DNA of 64,000 nucleotides from Acanthacorydalis orientalis (Eukaryota; Arthropoda; Insecta; Megaloptera; Corydalidae). The notes below the pieces were generated by a model, which worked only from the letters and a program-made list of their open reading frames with translations, searched no databases and was not told where the DNA came from. The stretch covers positions 22,344,469 through 22,408,468 of the forward strand of contig CM068319.1 of NCBI GenBank assembly GCA_034766995.1. Direction: 5' to 3'. Below are positions 37,038 through 51,370 of this stretch, piece after piece; the stretch's first letter is position 1, and each line of letters opens with the position of its first letter. Made by a program: the position numbers and the translations under genes.

Positions 37038-38620
37038 GTTAGGAAAATACATTTTTTGTGTACGTAGATTAGATTCAAAAGTAACTCAAAATTATTATTA
37101 AAATTTGTAAAGTAACATTTGAATATTGACTACGATTGCTTGTTTACTCTAAGGTAGAAATGATTTAATTAAAAACAATATTTTTTTATCTTTAAAGCAA
37201 ATGTAGTTATTTATTCTTAGTTATTTTAAAAGATTATTACATATGTAAAGGTAATTAAATTTTATGTCTGAACGAACGGGTTTATATTTCATGTAGATTG
37301 TTTATTTACTGACAACAGTTTTATACCGTGCACTTGTTTTGATCTCATACATTTTATGAATTACTTGGTCATCCTTCTTCGATTCGGCATGATTGCCAGT
37401 TATGAAATAATTTAACGTTTTCTCAGTGTACATAGACGTACAATATGCATTTTTCAAACGGATATGCTAGCGCACTGATTCGTGTCCATAATTTAGTATG
37501 TTGTATATTACTACATTTCCAAACTTATAAAGTATTTAATGTAACTGGATTCTGTTTTATAGTTCCAGTATAAAAAAAAAATAACTTTCCGATCGAATGC
37601 TTATATATGGGATTGATAATGTTTTGTCAGTTCTGTACGGAGTTCGAAAGCTTATTTTATATCTTGATAAAAACATCACCCAATATAGTACAGGAAATTG
37701 AGCTTTCCATTGTGAAAATATATCGAGGGAAACGTAAATACGAACAGATACGAGTTTACAGTATTGTGTTATATTTCAGAAATGAAAAATTGTTCAATAT
37801 TTTTTAGATTCTGTAACTTTTATGCGGTGATTGAAAGTAATAAGAATAAATTATGCATAAATATTTGTTTGTGAAGTGCTCCTCAGTTTATTTTCACTTA
37901 GTAGTACAGAAATTACAAATTTCGATATAAAAGTATATGAGAATCATTTAATTATATTTTCCATACGCTGTAATTTATTTTTACGTAATCGTGAATGCGT
38001 ATATTTTTTTATCTTATCGATATTGTACTGGTAATTTCAACGTGTATCAAAACAGGAAATGTTTCATTGCACCTATAAATTAATTTTATAATAAGGAAAA
38101 TTCGAATTAAATATTCATATTGTTATCTGTGGCTAGATATAGTACAATATTTTATAGAATTTTGTAAATAGTTGTAGATATTTTTAAATGTTTATTAATT
38201 TGCCATTAGACAATAAAATGATGATTACATTTTGGATGTTTCGCAAATTAAACATTATATTCTATTTAAATTAATCGAAAAAAATATTTATATTTATTTA
38301 CATTTAGCTCGTTTGATTTGTACAGAAAATAATATTCTCTTTTTATAAAAATAATGAACGAATTAACTTTGAAATTAACGAGCTCAGTAAATGCTGGAAT
38401 ATTATCGAATGGTCAGGAAAATAAATAACATTTTCTAAGTATTACGTTTTAATTGATTATATTTATTTTTAAAATATATGTATTATAATTAATTAGGGAT
38501 TTAAGAATTTTAAAGTACAACTACTTCATGTTAATTAAATAAAAAATCGGTATATTTAGTAATTAAATAAAATTATTATTCAATATTTATATCTTCATTA
38601 GAATATTGAATTTAATATGA

Positions 38621-38621
<1 letters not shown>

Positions 38622-38674
<53 letters not shown>
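38622..38674. repeat. (CA)n(TA)n compound microsatellite
   Basis: CA to about 38637, then TA. Confidence 0.94.
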
Positions 38675-38677
<3 letters not shown>

Positions 38678-39111
38678 GTATTGAATCAATGCAAACTACC
38701 AACGTTTGTATTATATGAACTTGAAGATATTCCTCATCTATTTAAATAATTATTGAGTGAAGATGTTCGTATTATTTTTTTTTATTATTAAACCATCAAT
38801 ATTATTAATGTGAATGGTTCTATTAATTTATGTAGTTTTTTTTAGAATGAAATGAATATTTAAAAAATATAGTTTTTTTAAAAATGTATGTTATTAAAAA
38901 TTTAAATAACGTCAACTGATTTAAGTTATTTGATTATTTTCGTATTTCAGTGTATTTGTAATCTATTTATATAGTCTAAAATTTTCATTCAAAAATATAA
39001 TCGTAAATCTAAGAATATACTATACACGTTCAAGTTAAATAAATACCGTTTCCTACTTTTCTATTTATATTCACCATATAGTATTATTAGGTTCAAGTAT
39101 TGTATATAGAT

Positions 39112-39169
<58 letters not shown>

Positions 39170-40200
39170 AATTGTTTTTGTTGTAAAGTTATCAACATAA
39201 TTTCCGAATTAAAAACAGTAATTTGTCTAAAATACAATTAATAGTTAGAATAAAATTATATTTTTAATGTTACATACGTTAATATTGTTAAATTAATATA
39301 TTATAATCTATAATTATCTTTATATTGAATGTAAATACTGTTAGTTTGGATTGTACGGAATATTGTGGGACCAACTGTATTTCCTTGTTAAAAACGTTAC
39401 TTTTTATTTATATCAATGATAGGTAAATTTCATCTAAATATTATCTCTTTTTGAAATATATGAATATATAGTTAATTAATGTTCCTGTAAACCATTTCAG
39501 AAAGTAACACAGTATTAAACAACAACTAAATGTAAAAATTAAACAAATAAATGTTTATATTAATTGTACATAGAAATAATACAAACATATTTATTATTTC
39601 AATTAACATGCAAAAACATTTTCAAGTACTTTAATTAAAAGTTTAATTATATAGAAAGACAAAAAGATATTTTTTATTCGAAGTTACGCAGAATAGTTAT
39701 CTATATTCATTATAAAATGTGCGGTTTACGAGTAGTTAGGTAAAGAATAAAGTTGTTAGAGAGGAACAAATTTGTACGGTGTATCCGTAAAACGAGTTTG
39801 TTATAAAAGAATGTTTCGTATGGAAATATCCGCGAACGAAAATCTAGGTGAATATTTGCTCATTACAGCTGTGAACTCGTTGTATCCGTGCTTGTTTTAA
39901 TTGAATTCAATTGTGTGTTCCTAAAATGTAACTATTCTTTTTTTTATATTTTAAAATCAGTGTTTTTTACTTTAATCTTCTTCGTTTTCTTAGGTGTGTG
40001 GACATTTAAAAGAAAAATATCTGTTATGTTTTTTTTTAAAAGTACAAAAGCTTATAAACTTGAATATATTTTTATAAATAATATTTTTTGCATTTTTTTA
40101 CATCGATAGAAAAGTAACACAAATTCAAATTAAATATAATTTATCGTTTATAAAACTGATATATCCGTTCCTCTTAAAGAGTTACTGAGATTCTTTTTTG

Positions 40201-40288
<88 letters not shown>

Positions 40289-40547
40289 TGTGTAGATAAT
40301 GGATGTATATATTTATAATTAGATATGAATGTACCAAAACATAACATTGCATTTTAATCTAAATTAGAAAGCGCTAATTTTATAATTGCACAGTAAATAT
40401 CTATTTATTTTTTAATAATAGACATGTAAATTTCTTATTTGTGTATCTAATTTGTTTGTTTTTACTGTTGAATGCTTATTTGTTTTCTAATTTTCCGATT
40501 CATTAATCATTATTGAGTATTTGTGATAACTTTGCTTTAAATATACC

Positions 40548-40550
<3 letters not shown>

Positions 40551-40578
<28 letters not shown>

Positions 40579-40604
40579 TATATATATATACACACACACA
40601 CACT
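40551..40604. repeat. Alternating (TA)(CA)(TA)(CA) compound
   Basis: Two successive TA-then-CA modules, suggesting duplication of a compound unit. Confidence 0.92.
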
Positions 40605-40898
40605 TTTATACAATTTCCATCATATAATTCTAATCAGAATAATAGTCTTAAACATTAAACACCGATTGTAATTGCTTTTGATAGATTTGTTAACCCAGCC
40701 CAAGGCCTCATTTTCCCCAGAAGTCCAAGAAGACAATCATTTTGCGAAAGATGACATATTTCATAATGTCAGATTTATATTAATGGCAAGTTGGTAAACA
40801 GAGCGTGTTAGCTACTAAAAAATAAATATTTCTATTTTTTTTCTAATGAAGTATGAAAACCCTCTTCATTTTCCCATAACCTATTTCTTTTAAACGTT

Positions 40899-40938
<40 letters not shown>

Positions 40939-41971
40939 TATAGTTCAGGTTGATAATAAATATAAATACAATTAAATAATTTTTGTCAAATATATGTGAC
41001 TTTTTAGGTCATAATTTACTAATAAGAAATCATATGGATAATGAAATGTCAATTATGATTTGAGCTTGCAAACACATATTTTTTTTAAAAAAAACATTAA
41101 CTTCTTCCTTTTTGAAGCGTTTTAATATAGTATTAAAAATCTTATGATAACGTATTTTAAAATTAATAGAATTCTAATAATAATTTTTTTGCACATTGAT
41201 AGATATTTTAATTAGCGATTTTCAACACATTGTTTATGTGGGTAATTAATAAAAGTAAGGGGATTTCTTATCACTTTGAATAAATTTAACTTCAGTAAAT
41301 ATGCTCGTTATTTTGTAAAATATGAACGTTTTAAATCGAAGTGTCTATATATTTGAGAATGAACAATTTTCGGTATATCTGTGACATTTTTCTTCTAGGT
41401 TCGTATACTTCCTGTATTGCTTTTTCCTTTGTAAAAAAATACTTATGAAACTTTTTTTATTTTCTTAATCATTATTTTTAGAATCATTGAAATGTTTCTA
41501 TAATCAGTTAGTACTTATTTTTAACTCTCAATTTTTATTCACGATCAGTAAATGCAGCACGAACGAATTATTTGTTTCCGGGATATGCTTATATTAAAAA
41601 GATTTACATTATTTACTCCTTTATATACCTTTTTTTATTAATTTATAGGGTTTTTGATGTGTTAAACAAAAAACATGAATGATATTTATGCCTTTATGTT
41701 AAGTTATAATTCCGGTATTAACGTTTGAAAAATATTTATATGAAACGTGTTCATTTTTCGTTTCTCATGGAATATGTTTTCTATTTGTTATAGATAATTT
41801 ATAAATGGTCTTTGCCTTTTTATTGATATATCATCTTTTATAGCTTCTCTAAACTTTTTTATGTTTTACATGAACGAACTTTTAGTATTGAGAAAATAGC
41901 TGTACAGTTTTTCTAAGTTTAACATTAATTATTTAAATTATAGTATTATATTATATATATATATATATATA

Positions 41972-42533
41972 TAAGGTTGGTATAAAAATAATTGCGGTTT
42001 ATGCCTTTCAAATTGATATACATTTTTTTAAAAATTTAAGTGGTTTTAAGTGGTCCAGAACTGTTAGATAATAACGTCAACTTTTGTGCAAGTTCTGAAT
42101 TGTTGATGTGATTCTGATTCAACTAACGCCTTCAGTTGGTTGTTATGAACTGAAGAAGGAAACCTGCAACCTTCTTCATCTTCAAGACACTCGTCTTCAG
42201 TAGGAAATGTTTGTAACTACCATTGTACCGTACGTTCCTTAACAGTACCCACATCAAACGCACCGTTTAGCTTACGAGCGATTTCTGCTGTTTTACGACT
42301 CATTTTGAACTCGTACAAAAAAATGCTGTTATTTTCTTCTTTTTCAGCTTTAATTCAATAATCTAATTTGAAATAAAATTAATAATAAAACCTAAGTCGA
42401 TGTTACCAAAATACAGACCGGAAAATGCACTGTAAATTGATATTAATATGAACACGATGAAATGGCACATTCATTGGAAAAAAAAAATAGAATTCAGTAA
42501 ACCAAAGCAGCAATTATTTTCATACCAATCTAA
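41972..42533 (-). mobile_element. Internally deleted mariner (Tc1/mariner), copy 1
   Basis: It is bounded by imperfect terminal inverted repeats: AGGTTGGTATAAAAATAATT on the left and, read from the right end, AGATTGGTATGAAAATAATT. This is the mariner TIR pattern (TTAGGTTGG...AAAGTAATTGCGG), closest to cecropia-type elements such as Hsmar1. It is about 562 bp against roughly 1.3 kb for a full element. The minus strand holds an N-terminal transposase fragment. It is inserted in (TA)n, so the TA target duplication cannot be read cleanly. Confidence 0.88.
42064..42330 (-). pseudogene. Mariner transposase N-terminal fossil in copy 1
   Basis: Reading from about 42330 downward, the frame gives LYEFKMSRKTAEIARKLNG, then VKERTVQW, a TAG stop (42217-42219), and later NNQLKALVESE. 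This is the helix-turn-helix DNA-binding region of mariner transposases (family pattern AETARNINNAFG...ERTVQWWF). The catalytic DD(34)D domain is absent. The frame ends at a stop at 42064-42066. Confidence 0.8.
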
Positions 42534-42797
42534 TATATATATAATCAAACGTATTCTGTCAGTAAATTGACATATATATATTATTATAATTGGCAATGTT
42601 ATAAATTGGAAAATATATTCGAGAAATGTAATGTGTCCAATGTATATCAATGCTGGCGAATATTATGGTTTTCTTGTCAGATTGCATTACCTTCAACCTC
42701 TTGTTTCTGGGTTGTCGCTTTGTTGGAGTTATGAGATACTTGTGCTGTCGTTTGATGTTTTCTTATGTAACATTATGTCAATATACAGGCATACAGT

Positions 42798-42863
<66 letters not shown>

Positions 42864-43064
42864 CCGAGTATGTAGCTGGAAAAGATTACTGTAAAAAAGT
42901 AATTAATACTGTTCGTTCCATAAACTTAAGCAGTGTATAAAATTGAGTTTTGCCTTATATTAAAAATTCTATAAGAGTAATTTTTCTTTTAAATACATTT
43001 ACTTGTATTAATGTACATTTTATAATGTATTTATCTGTTTATACGATTTTAATTTGTATACATG

Positions 43065-43136
<72 letters not shown>

Positions 43137-43519
43137 AAATTAAAAAAAGTAGGTGAAAGGTTGAAATTATTACCATTCGCTTAATGACGTAACGAAGCGA
43201 TAATCGCAAATCAAAAACTGTGATGATATTAACTTTTCTATTCCTGTCTTACGGCGCTCACGAGATTATTACAGAAGTCTGTTCGACTACTTTTACTAAT
43301 AACTATTTCCATGTGAAACTTCTGCATTTTAACATACAAATGACTATTGATAATTCTACAAATAAAGTCGTTCTTAACTTCATAAAAACATGGACTGTTT
43401 TTGTATACATGGACTATATTTTTTATTCATACGAGAAATTATTATTTCAAGGTTGTATTAATCTAGCTTAATAAATAGAAACACAGTCGTCTATAGTAAG
43501 TGGAAATATGTAGTATTAC

Positions 43520-43607
43520 TATATATATATATATACATACACACACACATATATATATACATACATGTATATATATGTATGTATGTTGTATGTAGTTATG
43601 TATGTAC
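43520..43607. repeat. (TA)(CA)(TA)(CATG/TATG) complex repeat
   Basis: TA, CATACACACACACA, TA, then TACATACATGTA and TGTATGTATGT: a near-palindrome centred around 43567. Confidence 0.9.
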
Positions 43608-44648
43608 ATGTCCTACAAAGATGGCCCTTTATGGATGCAAAAGATGTTTTTTTCAACTTTTTTTTGAACATATTATATATAAAATATTTTCGGAATTAGT
43701 CAGATCATGAGAATATAGTTCATTTCTGATTAGGGTGCTAATAGATATTTAAATCCGTTTGACTAAAAAATTGAAACCAGATCCGCGGAAATCCATTAAC
43801 AAGTGTTAGGTGAATTGGTGCAATTTATTTGGTAATGCGTTATATGAAGAATGTTAGGTTTTTCCAATATCAACGAAAATGAAAGATTTCTTTTTTTTTC
43901 GAGTCACTGAAAACAGCAACTAATTTTAATATGACTAACTAAATTAAATTGTAATCAATTTTTTTATTAAATTTTATTTTATTATTGAAGAAAATAAAAA
44001 TAGTAAAGTGTAATATCTGTGGTCGGTACGACACACCATTGGTCAGTTTCCTTACTTTACTTTTACGTAACTTTTTCGATACCATGACGTAAACATTTCA
44101 GATATTCACAAATAATTTTAATTACTGCATAAGCATTTAGCTACTGTTTTTTTTTAATAATTTATCAAAAAATAAATAACCCTATCTTATTAAATTTGTA
44201 ATGTTAATTATTTGTTGACATATTTCAAAGAACTGTGCAAATTTGAACACCTTATATCTATACATTCAATTTATTTTATTTTTATTTCTATTTAGATATG
44301 TGTTATGAGAAATGTGTTTTGTTGGATAAGAAAGTCACGTATGAATATTTTTCTGTGCTCGAGGCAATGTGTTGAAAATGTGTGAAACACTGTTGTCAAG
44401 TGCGGACAAGCTACTTCTTTAGGTGTCTTATCGCGAATTCTTTATCGTTTTGTACATGAATATTGATTCGCAATGTAAAAAAAAACTAAGCTTGGACATT
44501 TTCTTGATGTTCGTTTATATCAAGTACGTTGTAGGTTTTTACTTTGATTTTCTTATGCATATTATTACTTTTATTGTTCCACATGTGCATTTAAAAAGTT
44601 TAATAAAAGAGAAAGATTTTTAATTTTATAGAATTGTTAATGTATGTG

Positions 44649-44721
<73 letters not shown>

Positions 44722-45421
44722 TGAATGAGAAATTGAAAACTATAATGAGTGTATATTTTATATTTTTGTATAATTGAGAGGGAGAAGTTTTCAAAATTTT
44801 ATATTATTTAAATAAATTATTTAGCAACATTCTACAGATATTCATTTATAAGTTGTAACAACAATTATTTTAATTTTTTAAGCGCATTATTATTGTTTTC
44901 GGTATAAAACATTTTTCGTATCTATAAGTTTATATAAATACATCGGTGTTGAGTTGCAGGTTTGGTCGCAAATAATTTGTTCTAGATTTATGTATTTTAG
45001 ATATATAATTAACGTTTCGCAAGTGACATCCCACAAAGCAATATTTTTTAAAATATTCCATTAATATTTTTCAAAGTGGTACGATCAGTTTCTTTTTGTA
45101 AATAATGATTGGAAAAACTATTCACTTAATATTATTAATTGTAGAAAAATAATTAAAAGTTGGGTTATTTAGCATTTAATTATTTATAAAAAATATTTTA
45201 TATGGATAATTTTTAAAAAAACAATGGGTATCCTGCATGTAAAGTTTTAATATTCTGATGCCCAGATGTAAATGTTCCAATTGATTAATTTTATGTTGAG
45301 TAACAAAAGATTGCGTAGCATATAATTAATGATAGCTGTCAGGAAAATAAAACTAATATTGTTTTCAGAGTTTCTTTGAACCTTATATTTTATTGTAATT
45401 GGTATCATACATGGACACATA

Positions 45422-45424
<3 letters not shown>

Positions 45425-45479
<55 letters not shown>

Positions 45480-45481
45480 AG
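45425..45481. repeat. (TA)n(GA)n compound microsatellite
   Basis: TA to 45456 then GA to 45481. Confidence 0.95.
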
Positions 45482-46006
45482 AGACATTCATTAAATGCAT
45501 ATAAATAAGTATAAATGTGAAATAAAAATATTATAATAGGTAATACCAATATTAAATATATTTAAAGATACATAAAGTACACATTTAATACCTCTAGTTG
45601 TGAGGGCTTGTTAAGAAAAACAGTTTATGTTATATAATACAATATACATCAAACATAAAAACGATAACTTTTACACTTTCATTGATTTGTACATGATTGA
45701 ATATAATTTTCAGAATGTTCGGTTCACATTTTTATGGAGTATCTACCTGAATAATTTTGAGAACATGTGCATGGAATTGATTATTCGAAAAAAATCATTC
45801 CTGAACCATAAATTATTTAACATTGATGTTCGGTATACTAATAATATTTTTATGCGCTTAAACAACTGAGTTTTATGACTTTTCATTTTTTACTAATGTT
45901 TAGGTCCTGTATTTTGTTTGTTTTATATTATATGATTACATCATACTATGTATTCGATGGACGTGCGGCGTACTCGGTTTTAGTTAGTGTGGGTTTTACG
46001 TATTTG

Positions 46007-46056
<50 letters not shown>

Positions 46057-46912
46057 CAAATATAGGCATTTATTTATATAAATTATGTCTAAAAAAATGT
46101 AAAAAGATAAAATGTTTTTATTGGTTATAAATTAAAATAATGTGTTTGAATATTCAAAGATTGATTGATGATTCTTTTATTTTTCTTACTTAAAAATCGT
46201 GAATAAGACTCTTTTATATTTGGAGGAAACTAAATAAAATTAAATTTTCAGTAAAACATCCAAATTTATTTTCTTAATAGTATCTTTATGCGCTATAAAT
46301 TTTTTTCGGCTATAAAATTGTATTCTATAAACGTAGCACCTTTCCAAAGATCGGTTTAATTCAACTGGAATTGGGTTATGTTTACAGAATACAGTTATTT
46401 CAATTAAACACGTTCGTCGATACAATTCTATATCTGATATACTAATGTTGAACTTGATGCGTTTTTGCTACTGTTCTAAATACCAGACCAAATAAAGGTA
46501 ATAATTTAAAATGAAATTGTATTACAGTATCTTGAACACATTAATGCTAATTTTATAAGACTGGTTTTCTTGACATTTATATTTCGCAAAAAGAAAGTAG
46601 AGTACAACTGCATTCAGTATTTTTAATTTCCGCTATTTAATTTTATTTTTGTTTTTTAAATGTAATTTTTTTTCATATGTACATATATATATACACACAC
46701 ACATATAATTTTCTTTTCTTATTCGTGGTATAAAAATATTTTATTTATAATTTAGTTTATTAATAACATATGTTGTGCATGGAAATGGGAAAAATATCTA
46801 ATCTTCAAAATAGTGAAATAGTGTCTGTGATGAAAGATAAGTCACGAAATATTATTATGTTTTTTTAATTTCTCATTTGCATTTATACAAAAAAATCATA
46901 TTATTTTTTATT

Positions 46913-46962
46913 TAGTATTTTAGTTCAATTCAATACTAAAATACAATTGAACTAAAATACTA
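46913..46962. repeat. Perfect 18-bp hairpin inside a longer imperfect foldback
   Basis: The arms 46913-46930 (TAGTATTTTAGTTCAATT) and 46945-46962 are exact reverse complements around a 14-nt loop. Pairing continues imperfectly outward over roughly 25 further bp on each side (about 46888-46990). Confidence 0.88.
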
Positions 46963-47041
46963 CAATAAATAAGAAATAACATAATTTTTTTTAATTTTTG
47001 CTATTTTTTAATACTTTCATGTGAAAGCCAAAATTGAATCA

Positions 47042-47094
<53 letters not shown>

Positions 47095-47297
47095 CAGAAT
47101 TCAATTAGTCGAAATCAGTTTTCCATTGTATTCTGTATTTAAGTATTATTAATATTAAAAATCATACAAAATTAAAATGACATATTCAGGATTTTGTAGT
47201 ATCTTTTAGGATGTTGTACTCATTGATGAAGCAGAATTAATTTTTTGAAAAGAATTTTTAACTTGTTGCTGAGTCACACAATAACTGTTACATAGGT

Positions 47298-47400
47298 CAG
47301 TGTTCTCTACCCGTGAGCCGCAAATTAACGCTCATCAGTGGGTCACAAATTAACTTTTTTTGTGCAAGTCCATAGTGAATGTTAAATATGGACAAAATTT
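47298..47400. mobile_element. Possible hAT-like terminal fragment
   Basis: It begins CAGTGTTCTCTACCCGTGAG, like hAT ends of the CAGTGGTTCTCAACC type. Two subterminal near-repeats follow: GTGAGCCGCAAATTAAC and GTGGGTCACAAATTAAC, differing at three positions. No opposite terminus was seen. Confidence 0.28.
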
Positions 47401-47675
47401 CAATCTAGTTTGTATTAATTATGTATAGTATTCTTGTTTCGTTATTTCGCTTTTTGTATGATTTGTAATGCGCATATTTATGATTACTATTGAGTATAGT
47501 TATATACTAGAAGAACTTTTTGATGAAATAATGATGATACTATTATTATATCGACGAGACAAATATTTGCTATATTGTTTTTATTAAATGACGTAATGAT
47601 GTATATAATTAACATGTATTATTGATGACTGAAGTGTGTATTTATAATTGCAAGTGAGTTAAAATTGTAAAAAAA

Positions 47676-47737
<62 letters not shown>

Positions 47738-50527
47738 TGCTCTCTCATCATTAATTATATGAGTCTGTTATTGTCTCATTTACAAATCGATGCATTTTAT
47801 GCATAAACATTAAAAATATTTAATTAATTTTCTAAATATGTTGTTAAGATGGATTTTAAATGATGTTTACTTAATTAAAGTTAATATATTATCATTCATT
47901 ATTAAAAAAGCGTAATTAATTCGACATTTTATATGTCTATTATTTTTGGATTATTTAATACACTGAAAATTATCTTTGTCATACGATATTAAATATAGGA
48001 AAATACGACCTATGCAAGAGTTATGATTTTTTATGTAGAAATTGACAGTTCAATTAAATATTTAAGTAAATTAGTACAAATATTGAAAACTAATCTCAAT
48101 TGCCTATTATATTCCATTAGTTATATCGTTGTACAAACTATGCATATTGTATTTTGCATCCATTTGCTAAGCTGAGGGTTTGAGAATAGCCTTAAGCGAG
48201 GCCCTTGATTTATCAATACGGGTCGATGCATTACCATTGCCTCTTAGTCAATATAACCCACTAACAGTTTTCAATTTACAATGTGGTGTGTATCTATAAA
48301 AAGGTTACCCTTTTTTGAATTTGAATACTAATACAAGTGAGAAAGAATATGCCTCATATTTTTATTTGCTTATTATTTATGGGGTTATATAACCGAAAAG
48401 TTAAAATAAGTGATTTTTCTTTAAATCGTATATTTAATTTTTGTAAAATCTGTAGTTTGTTTATATACATGTACGCTTTCATTCTTGATTTAAAATAGAC
48501 TTAGTAAATTGCATGTCTTTTTTGATTATTTATGATTTAATTTTTTATGCAATTTTATTTTTTTTTAAAAAAGTCAGTAGTGAAAAATGTCTTTAATGGA
48601 AACGTTTATTGGTAAATTTATATAATTTTTAAAGAAATAATTTTAATGAAAACATTTTATATATCATAACATTCATTAAATCAAAATTATTTAATTTGTT
48701 ATCTGTTTTAGTATAAAAAAACTGTATTTTTTGAGGATCCAGATCATATTTGTTATTTAAATCAATATTTTTTTTGCACAAGTTTACAATAATTATGTAT
48801 TTGAGTATTTATTTAATAAAATATTATATTTTTGTGTACATGCAGTTAAGTTTAACTTTTGGTATAATGGTTTGTAGTTGGATAATAGGATTTTTCAATC
48901 AAACTATATCACGAAATACAAGGTAGAATTAAACCCTTGTAAAATGTATGTTTACTATCACATTTATTCTGTACAAACTTTTCGTAACACAAACTTTACA
49001 AAGCCCATACATACAACAAACGTACATAAACCTAACTGTTTAAATATACGGGCAGAAATAATATACCAACAATTTGTCAGTATGGTTTCTAAGATACAGT
49101 AGTATAAACCTTGTTATTTACTGAGAAATCCATTGAACCTATGATAAATTTCCTACATTTCCCACGGGCAGTACGAAAGGTTTCCTTTCATCATATGCTG
49201 TAATTTCTATTGTTTTACATATCCTAACTCTATTAAGTGATGTATGTTGTAGACATGTCTCATCTGAAGATTTATCCTAGGATTATAGAATAATCATTGT
49301 TTTCTATTATTATTTTTTATTTAAATTTATCAACTTTATTTTTTTATTTGTTGTACATAATGCCCTTCATTTATATCTGTTTTGGAATTTTTAAAATGTA
49401 TATATTTAAAATATATAAATTTAAAATATATAAACCAATTTGATGTTTTTTTTAGAATTGATATTTAATTAAACACAGTGTTTTGATGGCTATGTTTTAG
49501 GATTAAAATTAAAAAAATCTGTCGTCAAAATTTTTGTAAACAGTACATTATTTTCCTGTCAATTTATTAACATATATGGGACTAATATTTAAATGTATGT
49601 AATGTCTGTTGTACTTTCGGTGTAAATCAGATGTTAATGCTGGTTTACGAACTTTTACTTTTACGTAGCAGACTGTGCACTTCTTATCTGATTTGGGCGG
49701 AGTCCCGTTATTTTTGCATCATCTGTTTGTAGTAGAAACTATAAGATTTAGAAATAAAAGTGATTCTTTACATTTATAATATGACGGAATTGGTTTAATA
49801 TGTGTCGATAGTCTTTCTATAAAATTTAATTAGTTATAGTAAAATAAAGTGAATCACATTTTGACAGAATTAGATGAATTATTTTTTTGTTACTGTGAAA
49901 ATTGTATAAGAAAACAAAATGAATATTAACTCGAAGACAAATAGAATGCAAGGCGATTTAGTTGATAGATTTTCAATTTTATTGACATCTTTCTTTATTT
50001 GTTGTGAAGGAACTTTATTTTTGAGTGCTTTATTAAATGTAATTAATTTAATAAGAGAGTTTAAAGTTCATTATTTAATTAGATTATAGCAGCTTCTAAC
50101 TTATAATATTTTTATATTTTCTAATAACAACATGATATAAATTCACTCCGACCAAAAATAATTTTCCACTATAAATTATTATTCAACTTTTCTCGATCAA
50201 TCTTTTTTTGGTACAGTGTTGTATATTACTTTTTCACGTCTATTGAGAAAGAATCAATTTCTTACTAACTTTTTCTTGAAAGATTTTTTATCATAGTATT
50301 CTCCTAAGTAATTTTAGTACATAAATTAAATTTATTAATTGATTTTTTCTATCAATTAATATGTTACCTTAACATAATGTTCTGAAAATATTTCAGTAAT
50401 GTAGAGGTTATCCAATTTTACTGTATTATTAATTTTAAATCTTTCTTGAATTTATTTATTGCTTTTAAAATATTTAATATACGGAATCAATATATGATTT
50501 ATGAAATTTTAAAGTTACTAAATTTAT

Positions 50528-50595
<68 letters not shown>

Positions 50596-50959
50596 TATAA
50601 TTCATGTTCTTAGACTGAAAAAAATAATATAAAAACCAAAATTGCTTTATTACCAATTCTGTGTTAGGTAATGACCATCAGATAAATGAAATAAAATATA
50701 ATGAATAGTATATATTTCAACATTTCTTTCTATTACAAAAAATATGGCATTAGAAAAAAGCACTTATGTTAAATACTAAACTTTTTTTTCTTTGACGTTT
50801 TAAATATATTAAACATTTTTGTTTTAAATTTATATTCAGATTTATATTAAGTGAGTCCATTGATTATTTCTGATTTTATATATTATAAAATGTTGTGGGT
50901 TAATAGTGTAGTAGAGGTTGAATAAAAGAATAATGTTTTCGGATGATTTATTATTTTCA

Positions 50960-50993
<34 letters not shown>

Positions 50994-51129
50994 ATTTTTA
51001 TAAATGCTGTTAAAAAAAGTGTCTTCTCGAACGTCTTGTTTAAAAAAAATTCTAAATACTGTAACTGTCAGTTCGGACACATTCGCATTAATATATTCAG
51101 TATATTTTATACTTGGTCTATTGGGCATT

Positions 51130-51370
51130 GAGGTATATTAAAACTTCCCAAACGTTTTGTAAACTTCATTTCCGTTCTGTATGTACGCTCGTGTTTTCTT
51201 TCGCACGAGTGATACTGCTGCTTAAGAACCATTTATATTATTTCGTCGTCGTGGCACGTCGTGGTTAATACAAAGTCAAAGCTCGCAAAACTGTGTCTCG
51301 GCTGCTGTGAACATGCGTCACATCAACGGACACCATCTTTATGTTTCCGCTATTCAATGTTATCTATTCT
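51130..51370. promoter_or_regulatory. CpG-rich island of unknown role
   Basis: An isolated block with many CpGs (TCGTCGTCGTGGCACGTCGT, CTCGCAAAACTGTGTCTCGG, ACATGCGTCACATCAACGG). It includes the direct repeat CGTCGTGG and a small stem CTCGTG/CACGAG with a 10-nt loop. There is no open frame of note. It resembles an insect promoter or 5' UTR, strand unclear. Confidence 0.35.

Larger units (their letters stand above)
33400..41970. other. AT-rich region, no gene recognised
   Basis: Simple (TA)n arrays lie at about 34584-34642, 35179-35226, 36991-37033, 39116-39165, 40205-40284 (two arrays) and 40905-40936. Locally more complex blocks occur at 35270-35520, 37260-37800 and 39700-39900. None gives a recognisable protein or a convincing exon with both splice sites. 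Confidence 0.6.

Noticed and set aside
43220..43471. 83-codon plus-strand open frame beginning MMILTFLF
   Set aside because: It has a signal-peptide-like start but no recognisable domain or splice sites, and open frames this long are expected by chance in 64 kb. Not supported as a gene.
45627..45869. 80-codon plus-strand open frame
   Set aside because: It is dominated by Asn, Ile, Phe and Tyr as expected from AT-rich noise.
48878..49102. 74-codon plus-strand open frame
   Set aside because: Composition is somewhat protein-like but there is no family resemblance, no promoter and no splice signals.
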